A DNA stretch of 64,000 nt from Protopterus annectens. Lineage: Eukaryota; Chordata; Ceratodontiformes; Protopteridae. Below are positions 56,547-64,000 of this stretch, one piece after another. The notes below the pieces were generated by a model. That model did no database searches and had not been told where the DNA came from. It was given only the letters and a program-made list of their open reading frames with translations. How positions within the stretch are numbered: the first letter of the stretch is position 1; each line of letters starts with the position of its first letter. The DNA lies in contig NC_056734.1 of NCBI RefSeq assembly GCF_019279795.1, forward strand, positions 5,359,869 to 5,423,868. Direction: 5' to 3'. The translations under genes were made by a program, and so were the position numbers.

Positions 56547-58145
56547 CAGGGCCGCGGCCACCCCATAGTGCCAGCAGCAGCCCCAGCAATGCTGGGTCTG
56601 TGCTGTCATCAGACCACCCCAGGAGACCACGTGCACGTGGCTCTGGCCAGGCCCGACAGGGATCTGTGTCCAGTCAACGAACACCTGCTTCTGATGACAG
56701 TACCCAGTCTGGGTTGGTACCGGATATGGTCCATAGCACCCCTGCAAGGCACAGGTACTGTGTCCATGGCCAGAGACACTGATCTGTATACCTGGCAGGT
56801 ACAGTCTGCGGCTGTCCACAAACACCAGTATATGGCAGCCATGAGGTGGAACTGTGTGCATCCATACACACATGTGAATTGACAACACCTAGGGCTACCG
56901 CATACATGCACACACTGCATCAACATTGCCCCACCTTGTACTGCTGTCCCTCACCAACACACATACACATACATGTCAATTGGTGGTATCGGTGGCTGAC
57001 TCAGGCATACCAAGTTCACACCCTGTGCATATGATGAAACTGTGCCACCTTCTGCAATCTGTAACATCAGTGCAGGTACAGGTTAACATGTTGCTGATGC
57101 ACAGGGTGACTACATAGACATGTAGTAATAGTATCATGTTGTTAACAGTATTGTGTGCTGATATAATTGTGGGTATATCCCAGCATGCCTGATGCAGTAA
57201 GGGTATGATTGTCATGTATTGTTGTCTACGCCCATGGTTAAGTACCATAGTGTATCATCTGCACATGTTGGCATACTGGTGGTAAGGATGTCAATAGAAG
57301 GCTGTGCACATTGATGGGGTTGACATAGGTAGCACAGGGGATAAGGTAATGAAAGTATTGAAACGCAATGATGGACATGTAAACTGCAAGTGGCATGTTG
57401 CCCACACTGGACTCTGCAATGCGGATGTTTGAGGATGTTGATATGTGTGCAGTACTACACGACTGGTACAGGACACACAGGAGCACCCTAGCACTGCAAG
57501 CTCACATTCTCATACCATGCTAGACAACCCCAACATACAAAACTAACTTTCACAGGAGGGAGAGTCCCCATACATGTCAGGGATACTGAGGTGGCAGGCC
57601 ATGTAGCATACATCCTACTAAGTATGGAACCACTGACTGAAGGCTCAGTGTCTGTTATTTGACATGTGTATTACTGCAGGTATGAGCACCTGGGTTTCCA
57701 TCCAGTTATTGCACATCCTGACGGTACATGGTCTGTACACTTGTGTGTGCTGAGACTGGACCCTAGCCATCTGACCTGTGTATTTCCATGTACATGTGTA
57801 TAGTGCCTGCATATTTGCACTGTTACCTACTGGAAGTGATACAGCTTGTTTGTTGTACAATGGACTACATGCAGCCCTGCTTACTGTAGCTTTGTTTGCA
57901 TGCATGTTTGCTTGCAGTTACCCTGGAACACTGATCCCACCTGCATTGCAGAGTTAGAGCTTCTGTGGACTCCTAGTGACATCTGCATAGCTTACTATAT
58001 GCATGTCCATGTCTCACTTGACAGAACATCACTGTTTGTCCTGTTCACATGTACGTTGCCTGTGACACATTGCATATGACTTACCTGGCATTTGTCCACG
58101 TGAGCAGTCATATATGCCAGTGCTAACTAATCACAGGCACTACAC
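56547..58145. other. Unannotated TG/CA-rich stretch after gene 2
   Basis: The first 200 bases continue Ser/Pro-rich C-terminal-like text (SSPSNAGSVLSSDHPRRP). After that, no gene or known element seen; words such as ACATGT, CATGTG and TGTACA are frequent. Confidence 0.45.
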
Positions 58146-58149
58146 CCTC

Positions 58150-61100
58150 ACATACTCACCTTCTGTTGAACCACCTGCTTTGCTAGGGACGGCTTGCACC
58201 TGTCACCCCTGGGCTTTCGAATATTGGCAAAGGCTCTTGCTACCCCCATAGCGGCTTTTTCAGGCAAGGCTCAAAGGACAAACCCACCTCCATAGGTATC
58301 ACAAGGGATAACAATAAGAGTAATGCTACTCAACGCCAGGTGTCTAAACCTCAAGAAGCATGCACTCGAAACTCTCCTTAGCATGGAGAACATCGATATC
58401 TGTGCAATAACAGATACCTGGTTCAGGGCTACCGAGAACACCCCAGCACTACCAGGTTATACCTCATACCATGCTTTTCGGCCCCAAAACTTGGATTGAA
58501 CCACAAAAGGAGGGGGAGTATCGATATTCAACAAAGATACCCACACCTCCAGGTTGTTGACAAAGCGCGAAGCATCAGAGACTACCCATGTGCAACTAAC
58601 AGTGGGTAAAACTGCCTTCCAGGTTATAGCCTGCTACAGACCACCCTCCCAAACCCAGGAACCCCACTCGGCCTTCCTGAGAACACTGGAAAATATGAAG
58701 GTCTCTCCAAACACAATTATATTGGGTGACTTCAACTACCCAAACATAGACTAGGAGCATTACTCTAGCTCCAACACCCTAGCCCAAAGGTTCCTAGAAT
58801 GTATAAACTCAAATGCTATGGAATAACTTGTTACCACTCCCGCAAGAGGGGAAAACATACTGGACCTGATCATCACCAACATGGGGACTCTATGCTCCAA
58901 ACCAGAAGTGTATACCTCACTGGTAAGATCAGACCATAAACTAATCTCACTGGATATTCACATCCCAACCCCACCCCCTGCCCAGAAAACCACGGTGAAA
59001 AACTTCTCTAAAGCAAATTCACACTCCTCAAAACCGAGGTGGAATCCTTCAAAGCCCCCAGGCCTGTGGAAAATACGGCCCAGACCGCAGAATCCTCTAT
59101 AAACTCATTCTATGGACACCTTCAGGAATGCATGGATCATGCGATACAAAATAAAACCAAGACCCAATCCTCCAAAGGCAGACATCCTGTCTGATGGACC
59201 CCAGCCATAAACAAACTATACAATAGAAGGAGGAAGCTACTAAATGATAAGAGCAAAATCCCAAAAAGGGAAGGCATCAATGATCAGTATTAGCAAAAAA
59301 CTACGGGCACTCATAAAATTGTCTAAGGCCAGCTTCGAGAGGTAATTGCACAGGACACTAAGGATAATCACAAGGCTTTCTTTAGTTATGTTAGGAACCT
59401 GGGTGGTAATTCCCAGATATGCTCAGAATTAGTCAAAAATGACAAAAGAAACACTGAACCCACAGATATTGCCAACATCCTAGCTGACAGGTTCAGCACA
59501 AACTTCTCCCCCCCTCCACACCAAAAGGGCAAATATCTATCCCAGCAGAGTGCTGCCCCCCTGACATCTCAGATGCTCAGGTAAGAGCCGCCCTCTCAAA
59601 AGCAAAAAACACAGCATCAATGGAGCCAGACAGTGTCCCGGGCCGTGTCCTACATGAACTCCAAGAAGAGCTAAACCCAAACATAAAACTACTATTTAAT
59701 CTCAGCCTTACTACAGGATATGTGCCCAAAGAGTGGCGTACAGCAACAGTGGTCCCTCTCCATAAAGGTGGTGCCTCAACGGACCCTGGAAACTATCGCC
59801 CCATAAGCCTGACTAGCTTGGTCTGCAAAGCTATGGAAAGGATCATCATGGACCTCCTAAATAAAGATATTGGGGACCTACAGACACTGGATCCTACCCA
59901 GTTCGGCTTTGTTAAGGGCAGATCCTGCCTTTTAAACCTGGTTGATTTCTTTGAAACAGTCACCAAGGCCATTGATGAAGGGAAGGTGGTTCACACAGCC
60001 TACCTGGACCTCGCAAAAGCCTTCGATACAATACCCCACTCAGGCATTATAGAGAAGCTCACCAGCTTAAATATAAACCCCAATGTCACTAGATGGATTG
60101 CAAACTGGCTCAAGGACAGAACCCACATGGTTAGAATTGCTGGAGCCATGTCAGACTCCAAACCAGTTACAAGTTGTGTCCCACAAGGCTCAGTCCTGGG
60201 ACCTCTCTTGTTCAGTATATATTTCTCGGAGGTACAGGCCAACACGGAAGGACTGTGGCTGACCAAGTTCGCAGATGACTGCAAACTGGCCGCCATAATC
60301 GACTCTCCAGCTGACACAAGCATCCTCGAAAAGGGCCTCATAGAAACAGACAACTGGTGCCAGAGCCATGGCCTCAAGCTAAATGCCGAAAAGTGTATAG
60401 TCATCCCCTTTGGCAAAAACAAAGTGCCCGCAAATTACCACATAGGTGGTAATCCATTAAGTACAGCAGAAGTAATTAGGGACCGCCCAAGTTGATAGCA
60501 ATCTCTCATTTGACAACCACGTGGCCAAAGTGGTTAGAAAAACAATTTATATAGCCCACCTAATCATGAAGGGATTCACATCTAGATCAGGGGAGGTCAT
60601 TGTGCCTCTTTACTCATCCCTCATCAGGCCCATAATTGAGTACAATGCCCCTGTTGGGATGTACCTTACCAGACACCTGCAGCAAAGACCCCAAAAGTAC
60701 CTCACCAGGAGGATCAAAGGGCTCAAACAGATGCCATATGCTGCCCGGTTAAAGAAACTCCAGCTCTACTCAGTGGCATACCGCCTGTTCAGAGGCGATC
60801 TATGCCTGACGTATAAAGCCATGTCCAACCCGGAATTAATGGACATGCTGCACCTCAGAATATCCAAATCCCATCCCATCGAGCTACGCGCTCGAGAGAC
60901 TTGAACCTCAGCACTGAAATAAATAGGGACATGCTGGAGGGACAGATTCATAACCCAGAGGCTCCCTTCACTCTGGAACAAAATCCCAGTCCAGGTTAGG
61001 CAGAGTCCCTCATTGACTCTCTTCAAGAGGAATCTTGATGAGTGGATGGGAGGTCGTAGGTTTACCCCGGGTATCACTTCTGTGCCACTGTTAGACAGAG

Positions 61101-61232
61101 GCACAGTATACTAACCTCGGAAAAGGGCATAGCAAAATAAATTTAAAATGGGTGGCGAAAGCCAAACACATTCTGGCTAGGCTTATAAATGCCCTAGGGA
61201 AGATAGCCTAGTATGAACCTATTAACCTGTGT
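58150..61232 (+). mobile_element. CR1-clade LINE, copy 2, 5'-truncated
   Basis: Begins with the last part of ORF1 (GGGACGGCTTGCACCTG, the DGLHLS block, at about 58183) and runs through ORF2 to the same 3' end as copy 1 (CCTAGTATGAACCTATTAAC). It lacks most of ORF1 and the whole leader. Confidence 0.87.
58323..60904 (+). pseudogene. CR1 copy 2 ORF2: endonuclease and reverse transcriptase
   Basis: The endonuclease starts MLLNARCLNLKKHALETLL (58323) and continues in the same frame, past in-frame stops near 58.50 and 58.75 kb, with VQLTVGKTAFQVIACYRPPS and IILGDFNYPNID. The RT is open for 291 codons at 59620-60495; from its first Met: [11 protein letters not shown] (41-51), NYRPISLTSLVCKAMERII (58-76), QFGFVKGRSCLLNL (94-107), YLDLAKAFDTIPH (128-140, motif A), SCVPQGSVLGPLLFSIY (185-201, motif B), KFADDCKLA (216-224, FADD catalytic pair) and SHGLKLNAEKCIVIPFGKNK. 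The thumb follows in another frame at 60521-60904 (SSLIRPIIEYNAPVGMYL). CR1 group. At least three frame changes plus the stops kill it, but it is the best-preserved RT in the window. Confidence 0.9.
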
Positions 61233-61234
61233 AC

Positions 61235-62230
61235 CTTGTTCCCCATTGGCCCTATGTGCTGTTAATCACCATGGCAATCACAATACTATGGTAGCATGTG
61301 CAAAGGTCACTTGTCAGTCACCTCTATGGAACAGTTGTGGAATATGTGGATCATGCGGCAATGTCACAGCTGCCACATGTACACAGTCAACCCTCTCCCC
61401 TACACATGGACGTACAACACATGTATGAGATGCAACCACATAGCCAAACTGGGGAGTAAGCACTCTGAACCCAGTACTGACATAACCTGTCAGGTGGCAT
61501 GAAATACTACAGTGACTACAATACCAGTCTGATGTAGACCTACACTGACAGCAATCCAAACACGTGACCACACTGGGCCATTCGTGGAGCCTCAGAATAG
61601 CATCCTGCCTGAGCAGCAGACACACAGGCATACGTTAAGCCAGAACACAGCACATGCAACACATAGCACACAAATCCTGTGTGCCAAACAGTCACAGCCT
61701 GTACGGCTAGACAACACACCTGCTACAGTTGTATTAGGTACCTTTACTGTCCGGTACAGTGAGGTCCCGCTCACCAGGCTAGACAAGGTGAAGGTCACAG
61801 TGATATGCCTGTGGGGCACTATGGTCCACCACATAACACAAGCATACAGGTCAGAGGCATGGACACATATGACTCAGTCATTGTCCATGCCACTGTGGCT
61901 GACCTGTGATGTACCTCCCTCGACTACATGATAGGGAACATGGAAGGGCTCTTTGAGCATGTGGCACAGGCTGGTATGACCCTGACCTTGGTTGGCATCA
62001 TACCCTCACCAGGAATGCTGATGTATTACTGAATGCTGATGAATTACTGTAGCTACAACACCCTAGCTGAAATGTTCCTAGCATGTAGTCACTGCATCGC
62101 TATGGAACAACTTGTTACCACTCCCACAACAGGTGAAAACATGCAGCACCTGTTCATCAACAACATGTAGACTATATGCCCCAGACCAGATGTGTATCCC
62201 TCGCTGCTAGGATGATACCATCTACATCTC
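61235..62230 (+). mobile_element. CR1-clade LINE fragment, copy 3 (ORF1 plus part of endonuclease)
   Basis: Starts with CxxC-type ORF1 sequence (CNHIAKLGSKHSEPS near 61.45 kb, like CNYTAKLEAELSQHR in copy 1), then the SGNH start ATVVLGTFTVRYSEVPLTRL and VKVTVICLWGTMVHHITQA at 61.72-61.85 kb. The block I serine region differs from copy 1 (GDSIVRH there, GTFTVRY here). At about 62.03 kb it jumps to the endonuclease end (GGTGAAAACATGCAGCACCTG) with an internal deletion. Much more diverged than copy 2. Confidence 0.75.
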
Positions 62231-62439
62231 ACACTGTATATACACATAGCACATGCAGCATCCGCACAGAAGACCACAGTCATAATGTTATCCAGTGCAA
62301 ATACCATGTATTCACATGTGGCAGGCATCAGACATGGGAACTATTGAAGGTCACAGGTACATATGTGAATTTGGCACACATATACATCATCCGTGTCCAT
62401 TGTCATTACTGGTTTAATCGATGTCATGCATTATTGTGA

Positions 62440-63099
62440 ACAACAACCCACACACATGGGCATTGTGTGTGACAAAAGCACACATGGCATGTGTGGAATT
62501 CAAAGCCATAACTAACTGTGCTATGACAGTAGTGAGAGACGCAGTAGCAGAGCGTGCTATTTGCATTACTGGGAGATTTGGCCTCTTCCGCTGTACTTGT
62601 AGGGTGCTGACATCATCTCCATGTAGAGATTGGAATATGCAGCAGCTGGTGTGTTGTACTGGTTGGCAAAAGGGTCAGTTCTCTCACACATGTAATTGAA
62701 CACACCCTACTACTGGGAGGTTTCCTTTCTCCGGCTGTACTTGTTGACATCATCAGTGTTTAGAAAGGGGAATGTGCATCCTGTAGTGTGTTCTCCTAGT
62801 TGCCAAAAGGGACATTTCTCTCACACAGAATTGCACACACACTAACCCCCGTCACCCAAATACACACACTGAGCATTTGCAAAATTCAAACCCCTACCTA
62901 ACTATGTTATGACACTCGAGAAAGACGCATTAGCAGAGCATGCTATTGGCATTACTGGAAGGTTTCCCTTCTCCGGCTGTACTTATAGGGTGCTGACATC
63001 AACAGTGTTTAGAAAGGGGAATGTGCATCCTGTAGTGTGTTCTCCTAGTTGCCAAAAGGGACATTTCTCTCACACAGAATTGCACACACACCAACCCCG

Positions 63100-63158
<59 letters not shown>

Positions 63159-63330
63159 CATTTGCAGGATTCAAACCCCTACCTAACTATATTATGACAC
63201 TTGAGGGTGACGCATTAGCAGAGTGCACTATCCAAATTACTGGGCCTCTGTTCTGCACCTGCAGTATTTATAGGGTGCTGACATCATTATTTATACAGAG
63301 GTATGTACATCTATTACTACCTGTCAGGTG
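62440..63330 (-). repeat. Tandem tRNA-like SINE modules
   Basis: Three related units (62470-62700, about 62705-63070, about 63160-63300) share AGGGTGCTGACATCA, a TTTCTCTCACACA phrase and a segment whose minus strand looks tRNA-like (TAGTTAGGTAGGGGTTTGAA as B-box side, GCTCTGCTAATGCG as A-box side). The middle part is itself repeated (TAGAAAGGGGAATGTGCATC at about 62760 and 63010). Confidence 0.65.
63098..63155. repeat. (CA)n microsatellite
   Basis: About 55 bp of uninterrupted CA dinucleotides inside the tandem module array. Confidence 0.92.
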
Positions 63331-63399
63331 GGGGATAGCATATATATGCATTTGCAGCCACCTACTTCAGGGTCAGATATACACATCGCACTGGCAGGT

Positions 63400-64000
63400 T
63401 ATGTTCTATACCATGCTTCATGACCACAGGACCTGCAACACACAACACAACCAGTTTGGACCACCCCTCCCACATCCAGGACACACTTTGCTTCCCTGGG
63501 AACAGTGCCAAGATATGCAGGTGTTCACATACACCATTCCAGTTGTTAACGTCAGGTACAGGTATGTTGTGTGTGGGAACTACTCAGGCCTCTACAACAT
63601 TACCCTACAGCCACTACAATTTGTGAGTCCATGTGCTATGGCAGAACCACTCACCACAGCCACAAGGGGGAATACATATTGCACCTGACCATCTGCAACA
63701 TGGGTACTCACTGTTCCACAACAAAGGTAGACCACCATTGTTGATATCTGACCATACCCACCTTTCCCTGGACATCCATATCCCATCCCCACCCCCAGGC
63801 AAAGTTGTCACTGCAAACAAAGTGTATTTATCAAAAGCAGACTTTACACTCGTGAAGACTGGGGTGGAAGACTTCAAAGGACCCATGCTGGGGGAGTATA
63901 CAGGCCACTCTGCATAATCCTTGACAACCGCATTCTATGAGCATGTGGAAGGTTTGCATTGATCATGCTATCCCAAATATACCCATGACTGCTCCACAAC
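63400..64000 (+). mobile_element. CR1-clade LINE fragment, copy 4 (endonuclease end)
   Basis: Plus-strand text LSLDIHIPSPPPGK (63.77 kb) matches ISLDIHIPTPPPAQK of copy 2, and ACCACAGCCACAAGGGGGAA aligns with its ACCACTCCCGCAAGAGGGGA. It runs off the right edge. Strongly diverged. Confidence 0.68.

Noticed and set aside
1-64000. CRISPR array or prokaryotic operon
   Set aside because: No short regularly spaced direct repeats with unique spacers, and the content is clearly vertebrate.

Overview
The window looks like non-coding, repeat-dense DNA from a vertebrate with a large genome, probably an amphibian, lobe-finned fish or early-branching ray-finned fish; the sequence alone does not fix the species. 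Only one clear host gene is visible: SPTSSB, the small subunit B of serine palmitoyltransferase, on the minus strand at about 42.9-43.1 kb, with a likely 3' UTR running to about 41.8 kb. Almost everything else I can name is a transposable element or its remains. The mix (DIRS elements, a Penelope-like element, CR1 LINEs with an esterase-bearing ORF1, L1, L2/Rex1-like LINEs, a Ty3/Gypsy element, Harbinger-type Myb-like genes, tRNA-derived SINEs) is typical of such genomes and unlike mammals or birds.

Layout. 0-2.7 kb: old L1 on the plus strand. 2.7-13.8 kb: a possible promoter with first exon, a degenerate tandem array, a long hairpin, a tRNA-derived SINE, an L2/Rex1-like LINE tail, a GAT-rich array, a foldback element and a MITE-like element. 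13.8-29.7 kb: an older DIRS fossil split by a younger DIRS fossil (15.9-28.3 kb). The younger one is in turn split by a nearly complete CR1 LINE (17.9-24.8 kb) whose 5' leader holds about four near-identical 640-bp tandem monomers. 29.9-40.9 kb: a Ty3/Gypsy fossil with both LTRs, interrupted by a Penelope-like element (30.6-36.2 kb, flanked by a 13-bp target duplication) and by an L2/Rex1-like LINE (37.7-40.0 kb).

41-45.4 kb: the SPTSSB locus. 45.4-46.5 kb: old CR1 remnant. 46.5-50.5 kb and 55.0-56.9 kb: two related, three-exon Myb/SANT-like genes of Harbinger type, both decayed, with phase-consistent introns; no transposase partner was found. 50.5-64 kb: a TG/CA-biased stretch holding microsatellites, more CR1 fragments (53.8-54.7 minus, 58.2-61.2 plus, 61.2-62.2 plus, 63.4-64.0 plus) and tandem tRNA-like modules.

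The points most worth a second look are: a hammerhead ribozyme motif present in both inverted terminal copies of the Penelope-like element; the tandem 5' monomers of the CR1 element; the paired Harbinger-type Myb genes without a transposase; and the three-layer nest DIRS > DIRS > CR1. The LTR and DIRS elements are all broken fossils. The LINE and Penelope copies are also broken.
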